Assembly (NCBI GenBank): GCA_017650905.1
Contig: JAGCDZ010000054.1
Span: forward strand, 1-36,026
Length of the DNA stretch: 36,026 nt
Direction: 5' to 3'
From: Prevotella sp.
GTDB taxonomy: Bacteria > Bacteroidota > Bacteroidia > Bacteroidales > Bacteroidaceae
In this document: positions 24,879 to 34,103 of the stretch, piece after piece
Position numbering within the stretch: position 1 is the first letter of the stretch
Layout: the number at the start of each line of letters is the position of its first letter
Translations under genes and position numbers: made by a program
The notes under the pieces: model-generated
Database searches by the model: none
What the model was told of the DNA's origin: nothing
Seen by the model: only the letters and a program-made list of their open reading frames with translations

Positions 24879-27422
24879 GTGACAAGTCAGTTTTCACCCA
24901 AAGTGTCCGAAATCCTCGCCTATTCGCGTGAGGAGGCGGCAAGATTGGCCAGTCGTTCGGTAGGTCCAGAGCACCTGCTTTTAGGTATGCTCAGAATGAA
25001 GGACGGACCAGTGATCGACGTGTTCAACCGTCTGAACCTGAACCTGCCATCAATCAAGACCGAACTCGAGAACCGCGTCAGGGAAGACGAAATCCGACAG
25101 CCCATCTATACCAACGAGCTGGTGCTCAACGAGAAGGCAAGCAATATTCTGAAGCTGGCCGTGCTCGAAGCCCGTATCCAGCGGACTACAAAAGTTGACG
25201 AACAACATCTGTTGCTGGCCATCCTGCACGATGCCGCCAACAACAGTGCCAAACAGATATTAGAATTGAACAATATGAATTACGAAGATGCGATGGCGAT
25301 GCTCTTCGCCCCGCAAAATACAGAAATCAGAAACGGCATCGGCCTCCCCGATGAAGAGGAGGAGGAATACGAGGAGACGAATAGTGCTTCTGGCAAATCC
25401 GGATCATCCGGAAAAACCGGAACGACCGCTACGACGCAGAAGAAGCCAGAGTCGAAGACGCCCGTGCTCGACACATTCGGCGTTGATCTGACGCATGCTG
25501 CCACTGAGGGCAAACTCGACCCCTGCGTAGGCCGTGAGAAAGAAATACAGCGTGTGATCGAAATACTCGGTCGTCGCAAGAAGAATAACCCTATCCTGAT
25601 CGGTGAGCCAGGCGTGGGCAAGAGTGCTATCGTAGAAGGCCTCGCCCAACAGATAGCCGCCCATCATACCAGTCCGATGCTCTTCGGCAAGCGTATCTAT
25701 ACCCTCGACATGACGGGTGTGGTGGCTGGAACGAAGTATCGCGGACAGTTTGAAGAGCGTTTGAAAGCCCTGATGAAGGAAATAGAGGCAAATCCCGAGG
25801 TGATTGTGTTTATCGACGAGATACACACCCTGATCGGTGCCGGTTCGACACCAGGCTCGATGGATGCCGCCAATATCCTGAAACCTGCGCTGGCCAGAGG
25901 CACCATCCAGTGTATCGGTGCCACTACCCTTGACGAGTACCGTAACTCCATCGAAAAGGACGGTGCCTTGGAGCGCCGATTCCAGAAAGTAATCGTGGAG
26001 CCCACCACGCAGGAAGAGACTTTGCAGATTCTGCGGAATATCAAGGACCGCTACGAGCATCATCACCACGTGAGCTATACCGACGAAGCCCTGGTGGCAT
26101 GTGTCAAATTGACAGACCGCTATGTGACAGACCGTTTCATGCCCGACAAGGCGATTGACGCTCTGGACGAGACGGGCTCTCGCGTACATCTTTCTAATGC
26201 ACAGATTCCACCCGAGATTGTCGAGAAGGAACAGGAGATTGCCCGTACGAAGGAGCGCAAGAACCAAGCCGTGAAGAATCAGAACTTCGAACTGGCTGCT
26301 GGCTACCGCGACCGTCAGACCGTCTTGGAGGCTGAACTGAAGGAGATGAACGAACGCTGGAGCAAGGGCGAAGGTGAGGAACGTCAGGTGGTAGATGCTG
26401 AACAGGTAGCCGATGTGGTATCGATCATGACAGGCGTACCCGTGCAGCGTATGGCTGAGCAGGAGGGTATCCGATTGAAGGGCATGTCACAGGAACTGAA
26501 GGGTTCCGTCATCGGACAGGACAAAGCCATCGACAAGATGGTGCGCGCCATCCAAAGAAACCGTGTGGGGTTGAAAGATCCCAATCATCCTATCGGCGTG
26601 TTTATGTTCCTCGGCCCTACAGGTGTGGGTAAGACCTATCTGGCCAAAAAATTAGCAGAATTCATGTTCGGCAGTAGCGATGCCCTCATCCGCATCGACA
26701 TGAGCGAATATACAGAGAGTTTCAACACTTCGAGGCTGATTGGTGCGCCTCCGGGCTATGTGGGCTATGAGGAGGGCGGACAACTGACGGAACGTGTGCG
26801 TCGTCGCCCCTACTCCATCGTGCTGCTCGATGAAATCGAGAAAGCTCATGCCAATGTCTACAACCTGTTGCTGCAGGTGCTCGACGAAGGACGTCTGACA
26901 GATGGTAACGGACGACTGGTGAACTTTCGCAATACAGTGATTATCATGACCTCAAATGCAGGTACACGCCAGCTGAAGGAATTCGGACGTGGCGTCGGTT
27001 TCAGTGCTGCTGGCAGCAACGGACTGATGCTCAACGAAGAGGATAAGGAACATGCACGTAACATCGTACAGAAAGCTCTCTCGAAGCAGTTCTCGCCTGA
27101 GTTCCTGAACCGTCTCGATGAGATTATCACCTTCGACCAGCTCGACCTAGATGCCATCAAGCAGATCATCGATATCGAGTTGAAGGGTCTCTACAAGCGC
27201 ATCGAACAGATCGGTTACAAGATTGACCTCTCTGATGAAGCCAAGGAATTTGTAGCTTCAAAGGGTTATGATGTGCAGTTTGGTGCCCGTCCGCTGAAAC
27301 GGGCCATCCAAAACTATATTGAGGACGGGGTGAGTGACCTGATTGTCAACGGTAACCTCCCCTTAGGTTCCATTATCCACATCACACTCCACGAGAATAA
27401 AAATGAGTTAGCGTTCAGCTAA
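24879..27422 (+). CDS. clpC: ClpC-type AAA+ unfoldase
   Basis: An 847-residue HSP100 ATPase that unfolds proteins for ClpP or disaggregates them in the cytosol. Order: double Clp_N repeat (about 1-145), an acidic/Ser-Gly-Thr-rich linker (about 150-195), AAA-1 with Walker [11 protein letters not shown] (Lys248) and Walker [12 protein letters not shown], a short middle domain with a UVR-like segment ([15 protein letters not shown]), AAA-2 with [10 protein letters not shown] (Lys585), and the C-terminal D2 small domain. The short middle domain favours ClpC over ClpB. The start is GTG at 24879, directly before [18 protein letters not shown], the usual N-terminus of Bacteroidota ClpC; no ATG lies nearby in frame. 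The last codons form half of a terminator hairpin. Confidence 0.96.
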   Translation: MTSQFSPKVSEILAYSREEAARLASRSVGPEHLLLGMLRMKDGPVIDVFNRLNLNLPSIKTELENRVREDEIRQPIYTNELVLNEKASNILKLAVLEARIQRTTKVDEQHLLLAILHDAANNSAKQILELNNMNYEDAMAMLFAPQNTEIRNGIGLPDEEEEEYEETNSASGKSGSSGKTGTTATTQKKPESKTPVLDTFGVDLTHAATEGKLDPCVGREKEIQRVIEILGRRKKNNPILIGEPGVGKSAIVEGLAQQIAAHHTSPMLFGKRIYTLDMTGVVAGTKYRGQFEERLKALMKEIEANPEVIVFIDEIHTLIGAGSTPGSMDAANILKPALARGTIQCIGATTLDEYRNSIEKDGALERRFQKVIVEPTTQEETLQILRNIKDRYEHHHHVSYTDEALVACVKLTDRYVTDRFMPDKAIDALDETGSRVHLSNAQIPPEIVEKEQEIARTKERKNQAVKNQNFELAAGYRDRQTVLEAELKEMNERWSKGEGEERQVVDAEQVADVVSIMTGVPVQRMAEQEGIRLKGMSQELKGSVIGQDKAIDKMVRAIQRNRVGLKDPNHPIGVFMFLGPTGVGKTYLAKKLAEFMFGSSDALIRIDMSEYTESFNTSRLIGAPPGYVGYEEGGQLTERVRRRPYSIVLLDEIEKAHANVYNLLLQVLDEGRLTDGNGRLVNFRNTVIIMTSNAGTRQLKEFGRGVGFSAAGSNGLMLNEEDKEHARNIVQKALSKQFSPEFLNRLDEIITFDQLDLDAIKQIIDIELKGLYKRIEQIGYKIDLSDEAKEFVASKGYDVQFGARPLKRAIQNYIEDGVSDLIVNGNLPLGSIIHITLHENKNELAFS

Positions 27423-27433
27423 CTCATTTTTTC
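27401..27433. terminator. Bidirectional terminator overlapping the clpC stop codon
   Basis: AAAATGAGTTAGC (27401-27413) pairs perfectly with GCTAACTCATTTT (27419-27431) around the loop GTTCA. T-runs follow on both strands. The left arm encodes the ClpC C-terminus and the stop codon TAA is inside the right arm; it also ends the convergent nadE operon. Confidence 0.9.
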
Positions 27434-27444
27434 ACTATACATTT

Positions 27445-29355
27445 CTACAAGTTCTCACATTCTTTGAGCCATAAGGCATACGAGGCATCACTCGGCATGC
27501 GCCAATCGCCACGAGGGGAGAGACTCACGGTACCCACCTTCGGGCCATCTGGCAGACATGAGCGTTTGAACTGCTGAGTGAAGAATCGTCGGCAGAAAAT
27601 GGTGAGCCACTTCTTGATGGTGGCATCGTCGTAACTCTTGGCAAAGGCCTTCTGTGCCAGCACATATATCTTCTGCGGACTGAAACCAAATCGCATGAAG
27701 TAATAGATAAAGAAGTCATGGAGCTCGTAGGGACCCACCAAGTCTTCCGTCTTCTGCTTGATCTTACCATGCTTATCAGCAGGAATTAGCTCGGGCGATA
27801 TCGGAGTATCAACGATATCCAGCAACGTCTCTGTCGCCATCTCACCTGCCACATAAGTCACCAGATAGCGAATAAGCGTCTTGGGAACACCAGCATTCAC
27901 CCCGTACATCGACATGTGGTCGCCATTATACGTAGCCCAGCCTAAAGCCAGCTCGGACAGATCGCCAGTACCCACCACGATACCATTCACCTGATTGGCC
28001 ACATCCATCAGAATCTGCGTACGTTCGCGAGCCTGACTGTTCTCATAGGTGATATCATGCACTTTAGCGTCGTGACCGATATCCTCGAAATGCTGTGTGA
28101 CAGCCTTGGCAATACTGATTTCGCGAATAGTGACACCCAATGTCTTCATCAGTGTCATCGCATTATTATAGGTACGATCGGTCGTACCGAATCCTGGCAT
28201 TGTGATGCCGATGATACCCTTGCGGTCAAGTCCCAACTTGTCGAAAGCCTTCACCGTGACGAGCAGTGCCAACGTGGAGTCGAGTCCCCCACTGATGCCA
28301 ATGACAGCCTTTTCGGCTTTAATATGATAAAGGCGCTTTGCAAGACCTGCCACCTGGATATTCAGAATCTCCTCGCACGTAGTCTGCATATCGGCCTCCT
28401 TCGGAATGAAGGGATGGGGATCGATGTCACGGATCAGTTCGAAGTCGTGAGGCTCCACAGACTTCGCAACAACCATACGTGCCGATGCATGACGCTGGGC
28501 ATTGATAAATGTGGTGTTATGCCTGCGTTCCGAGCGCAGACGCTCCACATCCACCTGGGCAATCTTGATCTGAGGCTGTAAGGAGAAGCGGTCGCCCTCT
28601 ACCAGCTGTCGTCCGTTCTCGAATACCATCGCAGCGCCACCATAGACCACATCCTGCGTCGACTCTCCGAAGCCACAGCTGGCATACACATAGCTGCTGA
28701 TGGTACGGGCACTCTGCTGAGCCAGCAGGGAACGTAAATACTGATGCTTACCAAGGAGATCATCACTGGCAGAAAGGTTCAGGATGATATCAGCGCCGGC
28801 AAGAGCCAGATTGTTGCTGGGCGGAATAGGTGCCCAGACATCCTCGCAGATCTCGATGCCGAACTTCACACCGTCGCCCGTAACGAAGACCACCGGCTCT
28901 GGACTGATGCTGACAGGACTGCCTGCGAGATAGAAATCAGCTGGTGTGAGATCCTGAGCGGAAGCAAACCAGCGTTTTTCATAGAACTCGCCATAGTTGG
29001 GCAGATATGTCTTAGGCACGATGCCAAGTATAGATCCCCGCTGAATAACGGCTGCACAATTGTAGAGTAGACCATTGACCACCACAGGCAGTCCCACGAT
29101 GGAGATGATGTCAAGTTTGCGGGTGAAATCGAGTAGCAGCATCAGCCCCTCTTCAGCCTTGTCGAGCAACAGCTGTTCGTGGAACAAGTCCTGACAGGAA
29201 TAGCCCGTAATGCACAGTTCAGGGAACACAATCATCTCAACCCCCTTGCCCTCGGCCTGGGCAATGAGACTTTCTATCTGCTGGACATTGTATTCCACAT
29301 CAGCCACCTTAACGGCTGGCACACCGGCAGCAACTTTGATAAATCCGTATTTCAT
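27445..29355 (-). CDS. nadE: Glutamine-dependent NAD+ synthetase
   Basis: A 636-residue two-domain enzyme converting nicotinate adenine dinucleotide to NAD+ with ATP and glutamine, in the cytosol. The N-terminal nitrilase-type glutaminase has the full Glu-Lys-Cys triad: Glu46 ([11 protein letters not shown]), Lys115 ([12 protein letters not shown]) and Cys170 ([10 protein letters not shown]). The C-terminal synthetase has the PP-loop [11 protein letters not shown] starting at Ser355, then [16 protein letters not shown] and [19 protein letters not shown]. The length suits the long glutamine-dependent form. Its ATG overlaps the stop of the DUF2027 gene by four bases (ATGA), so translation is coupled; it is the last gene of the Rel-like operon. 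Confidence 0.97.
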   Translation of the reverse strand: MKYGFIKVAAGVPAVKVADVEYNVQQIESLIAQAEGKGVEMIVFPELCITGYSCQDLFHEQLLLDKAEEGLMLLLDFTRKLDIISIVGLPVVVNGLLYNCAAVIQRGSILGIVPKTYLPNYGEFYEKRWFASAQDLTPADFYLAGSPVSISPEPVVFVTGDGVKFGIEICEDVWAPIPPSNNLALAGADIILNLSASDDLLGKHQYLRSLLAQQSARTISSYVYASCGFGESTQDVVYGGAAMVFENGRQLVEGDRFSLQPQIKIAQVDVERLRSERRHNTTFINAQRHASARMVVAKSVEPHDFELIRDIDPHPFIPKEADMQTTCEEILNIQVAGLAKRLYHIKAEKAVIGISGGLDSTLALLVTVKAFDKLGLDRKGIIGITMPGFGTTDRTYNNAMTLMKTLGVTIREISIAKAVTQHFEDIGHDAKVHDITYENSQARERTQILMDVANQVNGIVVGTGDLSELALGWATYNGDHMSMYGVNAGVPKTLIRYLVTYVAGEMATETLLDIVDTPISPELIPADKHGKIKQKTEDLVGPYELHDFFIYYFMRFGFSPQKIYVLAQKAFAKSYDDATIKKWLTIFCRRFFTQQFKRSCLPDGPKVGTVSLSPRGDWRMPSDASYALWLKECENL

Positions 29356-30059
29356 ATCTTTACTTTTTGAACATCATTTTCTATAATGGTATATATCAGC
29401 GATGGCTCTTCGAAGAAATCATTCTCCTCGAAGGTATGAAGCTTATAGAATTTCACTCCGTCAATGCGCAACGGCACATTCACAGGCGGCTTCAGCAGGA
29501 AGTGCTTGTCGCGCTTATACGCCAGCATCTGGATACAGATGTGCTCCAGTCCCTGCAGGTCCTCACGTCCGAACTCTTCGATGAAGGCCTTCGTATTCGG
29601 CTCCACCTCACCCGTAGCACGCACACAATAGGCCGTACCCTCTGCCGAAAGTAAAGTGTAGCGCAGGTAATAGTTGGAATCGTTCACCAGATACGACTCG
29701 AAGCGTGTCTGCATCAGTTCCTTCACATTCATCGGCACAAAGGCCAGATAGGCGCTGAGCTTGTCGCCACCCTTACGCTCCTCAGGCTTCGCACGGAAGG
29801 TAATCGGTCTGTCGGCTGGCTCCAGCTCTTCTTCCTCCTCCAACTTTGGCGCTGCAGCCTGAGTCTTCTGTTTCTGTTTCACTTCGACGACATGCCTGGT
29901 GTCATAATCCTCTTCACCAATGACCACTACGTCGGTGATGCGCATGGGCACATCGAAGCCATCCTCATCCTCGACGAGCACGATATCCTTTCCCTGAAAG
30001 CCAGACACACGTCCGCCTCCGACTTCACTCAAAAACCTCACTTGATCTCCTATTTTCAT
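29352..30059 (-). CDS. DUF2027 protein without a recognisable Smr domain
   Basis: A 235-residue cytosolic protein. The N-terminal 60 residues (MKIGDQVRFLSEVGGGRVSG) form a small SH3-like barrel, followed by a charged linker rich in Lys, Gln and Glu (about 60-90). The main domain (about 95-230) resembles DUF2027: LSAYLAFVPMNVKELMQTRF, YLVNDSNYYLRYTLLS and HFLLKPPVNVPLRIDG. Longer relatives in Bacteroidota, as I recall, carry a C-terminal Smr (MutS2-type) nuclease domain; no such motif is present and the protein ends after the DUF2027 part. Its start overlaps the stop of the lipoprotein gene by one base (TAATG), and its stop overlaps the nadE start. Function is unknown. Confidence 0.82.
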   Translation of the reverse strand: MKIGDQVRFLSEVGGGRVSGFQGKDIVLVEDEDGFDVPMRITDVVVIGEEDYDTRHVVEVKQKQKTQAAAPKLEEEEELEPADRPITFRAKPEERKGGDKLSAYLAFVPMNVKELMQTRFESYLVNDSNYYLRYTLLSAEGTAYCVRATGEVEPNTKAFIEEFGREDLQGLEHICIQMLAYKRDKHFLLKPPVNVPLRIDGVKFYKLHTFEENDFFEEPSLIYTIIENDVQKVKI

Positions 30060-30337
30060 TAGAATCCCTCCCGCATTACTTTATCAATATCCATCTGATT
30101 GTCATCATTCATCAGATCCGACTCCTGTGGAATGTCAGGCACAGTGATAACCGGCTCGTCCTCCATTTCATCGAGTATGTCACGAAAATCATCTTCCGCC
30201 TTGGGCACATCGTTATGAATGAGCGAGTCTTCTACGAAATCCACAGGACGATAGACGGGTGGTCTGTAAAGATACCGTCGGCAGCCTGTCGTTGTCAGCA
30301 ACACCATAGCTATGCCCAATAAAAAGGTTTTCTTCAT
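30059..30337 (-). CDS. Small acidic lipoprotein
   Basis: A 92-residue protein with a lipoprotein signal peptide: MKKTFLLGIAMVLLTTTGC, so Cys19 would be lipidated. The next residues (RRYLYRPPVYRPVDF) are basic and Pro-rich, so retention or surface export cannot be read directly. The rest is strongly acidic (DDFRDILDEMEDEP, DDNQMDIDKVM) and probably disordered or helical. No family is recognised. It lies 10 bases after the Rel-like gene and overlaps the DUF2027 start by one base, so it is a true member of the operon, but the link to the cytosolic neighbours is not obvious. Confidence 0.8.
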   Translation of the reverse strand: MKKTFLLGIAMVLLTTTGCRRYLYRPPVYRPVDFVEDSLIHNDVPKAEDDFRDILDEMEDEPVITVPDIPQESDLMNDDNQMDIDKVMREGF

Positions 30338-30347
30338 ATTGCTGGTT

Positions 30348-32420
30348 TTATATTCTGTCTACTTGTTTCACACCTTTCACCACACGCAACTTCTTGACAA
30401 GCGCCTCCAGTCGCGAAGTATCATCGATCATCACCTCCAGGTTACCGCTGAATAAACCGTCATGTGAATCGATATTAATAGAGCGCAACACGAGCTTTTC
30501 GTCTTTCGAAATGATACTCGTCAGGTTATTCACAATGCCGATATCGTCGTTGCCTATGATACGCAGGGTGATGGAATACTGCGACGATCCCTTTCCACTC
30601 CATTTCGCCTTGACGATGCGATAGCCATAGCGGCGTTGCAACTCTGGGGCATTCGGACAGTCAGTACGGTGAATTTTGATACCTCCATTAATGGTAACGA
30701 AGCCGAAAACGGAGTCGCCATAGATGGGTGAACAGCAACGAGCCAACTGATAGTCGATGCCCTTCAGGTTTCTGTCGATGATAAGCACATCATCGTTCAC
30801 CGGCATATTCAGCCCAGCCACCTTTGACTCATCGAGCACGAACTCCTCAGCACTGCGGGCCATATTATCGCCTGTGACGACTTTCTCACCCTCCTTCAGT
30901 TCGAGGTATTTCTCAATCACATCGTTGGTATCGAGGATACCATCAGCTATCTGCTTGTAAAAGTCACTCACCTCCTTGAAGCCCATCTTCTTCACCACAT
31001 GGAACATAATGGAGTCCTCCATCTCGATCTTGCGGTTCTTGAACTTTCGCGCCAGCATCTCCTTGGCAAAGAGGCCGTCCTTCACCTGTGTCTCCTTCAG
31101 CGCCAGACGGATCTTCGACTTAGCGCGCGAAGTCTTCACGATGTTCAGCCACTCCTGACGAGGCTTCTGATTAGCCGATGTCAGCACCTCCACCTGATCG
31201 CCGCTTTTCAGCTGATAGCGAATAGGTACCACACGGCCATTGATACGACCGCCCGTACACTGATTACCCACCTTCGAATGGATATGATAGGCAAAGTCGA
31301 GCACTGTCGCTCCCACGGGGAACTTCAGCAGGTCGCCACGGGGCGTGAACACGAAGACCTCGTCCTCATAGAGATCCATCTTAAACTGGTCCATCGCCTC
31401 CAGACCATCGGAATGTTCGAGCATCGAGCGAATATTCGTGAGCCACTCGTCGAGGCCCGATTCTCCCTTCACACCCTTATAACGCCAATGTGCGGCGACA
31501 CCCCGCTCTGCAACCTCATCCATGCGCTCGGTACGGATCTGCACTTCTACCCATTTCTGCTCAGGACCGAGCACGGTGATATGCAGACTCTCATAACCGT
31601 TCGACTTCGGTACGCTGAGCCAGTCGCGCAGTCGCTTGGGATTCGGCTGGTACATATCCGTCACAATCGAATAGGCCTGCCAACACTGCATCTTCTCCTG
31701 CCCCTCAGGACAGTCGATGATGATGCGGATGGCAAACAAATCATACACGCCCTCAAACGGACACTTCTGCTTCTGCATCTTTTGCCATATGGAGTGTATT
31801 GATTTCGTGCGACCTTTAATATGACAATTAATGCCCGCCGCCTTCACCTTCTCCTCGATAGGACCGATAAAGCGCCCTATGTAGGCATCGCGTGAGGCCT
31901 TCGTCTCGTTCAGTTTCTCACGGATATGGTAATAGGCATCGTGTTCCATGTATTTCAGCGACAGGTCCTCAAGCTCGCTCTTCAATTTGTAGAGACCGAG
32001 TTTATGGGCCAGCGGCGCATATAGATAGGCTGCTTCCTGACTCACGGCCATCTTGGCCTCCTGATTCTCCGTGTCGCGGATCTGACGCATCAGGTTCACG
32101 CGGTCGGCAATCATGATCAGAATCACACGCATGTCCTCGGCAAATGAGAGGAGCAGGTTGCGGAAGTTCTCACTCTCCACCACAGGATTCTTCTGATAGA
32201 GCTGATGGATACGGTCGAGACCTTGCAGAATCCGGACAACCGACTCACCATATTGCTCACCCACCTCCTTTATCGTGAGGTGACCAGCATCAATCTCGGG
32301 AATAAGATGAACAGCCTGTATTGCATCGCCTTTCAGACCGATTTCCTCTGTCAGGATCTCAGCCGTCTGCGCTGCCATTTTCTTCTTTTCTTCGTATGTA
32401 AAAGTGAATTCCTCCACCAT
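30348..32420 (-). CDS. RelA/SpoT-family protein with a degenerate hydrolase (HD) domain
   Basis: A 690-residue long Rel/SpoT homologue: degenerate HD region (about 20-140), synthetase (about 180-320), TGS (about 365-425), a helical/zinc-finger region with CCSPIYGDSVFGFVTINGG, and ACT (about 620-690). The synthetase blocks look intact (GRTKSIHSIWQKM, YDLFAIRIII, GYESLHITV, EVQIRTERMDEVAERG, AAHWRYK). The hydrolase motif HDxxED is replaced: the aligned stretch reads IPEIDA, and the N-terminal His region is missing because the protein starts late. It should therefore make (p)ppGpp but not degrade it. The ATG at 32420 is used because the upstream ATG at 32450 lies before the transcription start predicted from the -7 box. 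First gene of an operon with lipoprotein, DUF2027 and nadE. Confidence 0.92.
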   Translation of the reverse strand: MVEEFTFTYEEKKKMAAQTAEILTEEIGLKGDAIQAVHLIPEIDAGHLTIKEVGEQYGESVVRILQGLDRIHQLYQKNPVVESENFRNLLLSFAEDMRVILIMIADRVNLMRQIRDTENQEAKMAVSQEAAYLYAPLAHKLGLYKLKSELEDLSLKYMEHDAYYHIREKLNETKASRDAYIGRFIGPIEEKVKAAGINCHIKGRTKSIHSIWQKMQKQKCPFEGVYDLFAIRIIIDCPEGQEKMQCWQAYSIVTDMYQPNPKRLRDWLSVPKSNGYESLHITVLGPEQKWVEVQIRTERMDEVAERGVAAHWRYKGVKGESGLDEWLTNIRSMLEHSDGLEAMDQFKMDLYEDEVFVFTPRGDLLKFPVGATVLDFAYHIHSKVGNQCTGGRINGRVVPIRYQLKSGDQVEVLTSANQKPRQEWLNIVKTSRAKSKIRLALKETQVKDGLFAKEMLARKFKNRKIEMEDSIMFHVVKKMGFKEVSDFYKQIADGILDTNDVIEKYLELKEGEKVVTGDNMARSAEEFVLDESKVAGLNMPVNDDVLIIDRNLKGIDYQLARCCSPIYGDSVFGFVTINGGIKIHRTDCPNAPELQRRYGYRIVKAKWSGKGSSQYSITLRIIGNDDIGIVNNLTSIISKDEKLVLRSINIDSHDGLFSGNLEVMIDDTSRLEALVKKLRVVKGVKQVDRI

Positions 32421-32439
32421 AATTTCAAAAAAATATGGG

Positions 32440-32447
32440 CAAAGATA
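32440..32447 (-). promoter_or_regulatory. -7 box of the Rel-like/nadE operon
   Basis: TATCTTTG on the minus strand, predicting a leader of only about 12 bases. No clear TTTG upstream at the usual spacing. Confidence 0.6.
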
Positions 32448-32489
32448 CAAATTTCTTTCGATAAATTCGCTTTTTTCCGGAAAAGTTAC

Positions 32490-32497
32490 TAATTTTG
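32490..32497 (+). promoter_or_regulatory. -7 box of the DUF4301 gene
   Basis: TAATTTTG fits TAnnTTTG, about 30 bases before the ATG, divergent from the Rel-like operon. No clear -33 box. Confidence 0.55.
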
Positions 32498-32526
32498 CCC
32501 TATATTTTTAACTAAATACCTATTTT

Positions 32527-34026
32527 ATGTTATCAGAAAAAGATTTAAAGCAGATTGCCCAAAAGGGTATCACCGCTGAACAGATCGAGAATCAGCTGAA
32601 TGAGTTTAAAACCGGATTCCCCTTCCTGAAGTTGGAGGCAGCCGCCAGTATCGGTCGTGGCATCATCGCTCCCGATGCACAGGAGCGTCAGCAATATGAG
32701 GAGGCGTGGAAACAGTACAAGGCCGCAGGCAAACGCGTGGTAAAGTTCGTGCCCGCCTCGGGTGCCGCCAGCCGTATGTTCAAGAATATGTTTGCCTTTG
32801 TCGATGCCGACTATGACGTGCCTACCACCGACTTCGAGAAGAAATACTTCGACCAGATCGAGAATTTCGCTTTCTATGACGCTCTCGATGCCGCATGTCA
32901 GAAAAACGAGGGCAAGGGCATTCAGACACTCATCGCCGAGGGTAATTACAAGGCCGTCGCTGCGAACATGCTGAAGGCCGAAGGTCTGAACTACGGTCAG
33001 CTGCCCAAAGGCCTACTGCTCTTCCACAAATATCCTGAGGGAGCCCGCACCCCGATGGAGGAACATCTCGTAGAGGGTGCGCTCTATGCCGCTTCCAATG
33101 GTGAGGCCCACGTCCACTTTACCGTCTCCCACGAACACATGGAACTCTTCAAGGCCAAGGTAGCTGAGAAAGCCGACCTCTTCGCAGAGAAATATGGTAT
33201 CAAGTATGACATCACCTTCTCAGAGCAGAAGCCCTCAACCGATACGGTCGCTGCCAATACCGACAACACGCCTTTCCGCAATGACGACGGCTCCCTGCTT
33301 TTCCGTCCAGGTGGTCACGGTGCCCTCATCGAGAACCTCAATGAGATTGAGGCCGACGTTATCTTCATCAAGAACATCGACAATGTGGTGCCCGACCGTC
33401 TGAAGCCCGAAACCGTCGAATGGAAGCAGGTCATCGCCGGTGTGCTCGTTACCCTGCAGCAGAAGGCTTTCGACTATTTGAAAGTGCTTGATGCCGGTGC
33501 CTCTGAGGCCCAGTTGGCAGAAATTGCCAAGTTCGTGTCAGAGTGTCTCTGCACTGATGCCAAGAACAACAAGGTAGATGCTGATTATCTGCGCACGAAA
33601 CTGAACCGCCCGATGCGTGTCTGTGGCGTTGTGAAGAATGTTGGCGAGCCTGGTGGCGGTCCGTTCCTCACCTACAACCAAGATGGCACCGTATCGCTTC
33701 AGATCCTTGAGAGTTCACAGATTGACACCAACAACGAGGCCTATATGAAGATGTTCACCCAGGGCACGCACTTCAACCCCGTTGATCTCGTCTGCGCTGT
33801 CAAGGACTACAAGGGCCAGCCTTTCAACCTACCTGACTTCGTCGATAAATCTACAGGTTTCATTTCTTCTAAATCAAAATCCGGTAAAGAACTGAGAGCC
33901 TTAGAGTTACCAGGTCTATGGAATGGTGCTATGAGCAACTGGAGTACGGTATTCGTCGAAGTACCTCTCGGCACCTTCAACCCCGTCAAGACGGTCAACG
34001 ATCTGCTCCGCGAGCAGCATCAGTAA
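32527..34026 (+). CDS. DUF4301 protein
   Basis: A 499-residue cytosolic protein matching DUF4301, a family found largely in Bacteroidota and of unknown function. The N-terminus (LSEKDLKQIAQKGITAEQIE) and the block VVKFVPASGAASRMFKNMF are characteristic. The latter looks like a nucleotide- or phosphate-binding turn (PASGAASRMFK), reminiscent of sugar nucleotidyltransferases. Further conserved parts are KGLLLFHKYPEGARTPMEEH, FRPGGHGALIENLNEI, IFIKNIDNVVP and NVGEPGGGPFLTY. The GGHGALIENLN plus KNIDN pairing resembles UDP-sugar pyrophosphorylase folds, but this is an inference. Monocistronic: own -7 box upstream and a strong terminator six bases after the stop. Confidence 0.9.
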   Translation: MLSEKDLKQIAQKGITAEQIENQLNEFKTGFPFLKLEAAASIGRGIIAPDAQERQQYEEAWKQYKAAGKRVVKFVPASGAASRMFKNMFAFVDADYDVPTTDFEKKYFDQIENFAFYDALDAACQKNEGKGIQTLIAEGNYKAVAANMLKAEGLNYGQLPKGLLLFHKYPEGARTPMEEHLVEGALYAASNGEAHVHFTVSHEHMELFKAKVAEKADLFAEKYGIKYDITFSEQKPSTDTVAANTDNTPFRNDDGSLLFRPGGHGALIENLNEIEADVIFIKNIDNVVPDRLKPETVEWKQVIAGVLVTLQQKAFDYLKVLDAGASEAQLAEIAKFVSECLCTDAKNNKVDADYLRTKLNRPMRVCGVVKNVGEPGGGPFLTYNQDGTVSLQILESSQIDTNNEAYMKMFTQGTHFNPVDLVCAVKDYKGQPFNLPDFVDKSTGFISSKSKSGKELRALELPGLWNGAMSNWSTVFVEVPLGTFNPVKTVNDLLREQHQ

Positions 34027-34031
34027 AACTC

Positions 34032-34063
34032 AAATCCCCGCCCTTTTCGAAAGGCGGGGATTT
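34032..34063. terminator. Bidirectional intrinsic terminator after DUF4301
   Basis: AAATCCCCGCC (34032-34042) pairs with GGCGGGGATTT (34053-34063), with a short CTTTTCGAAA apex. It separates two convergent genes. Confidence 0.9.
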
Positions 34064-34103
34064 TCATTATACAAAGCAAAGATTCGCCCGATTACACTTT
34101 CTA

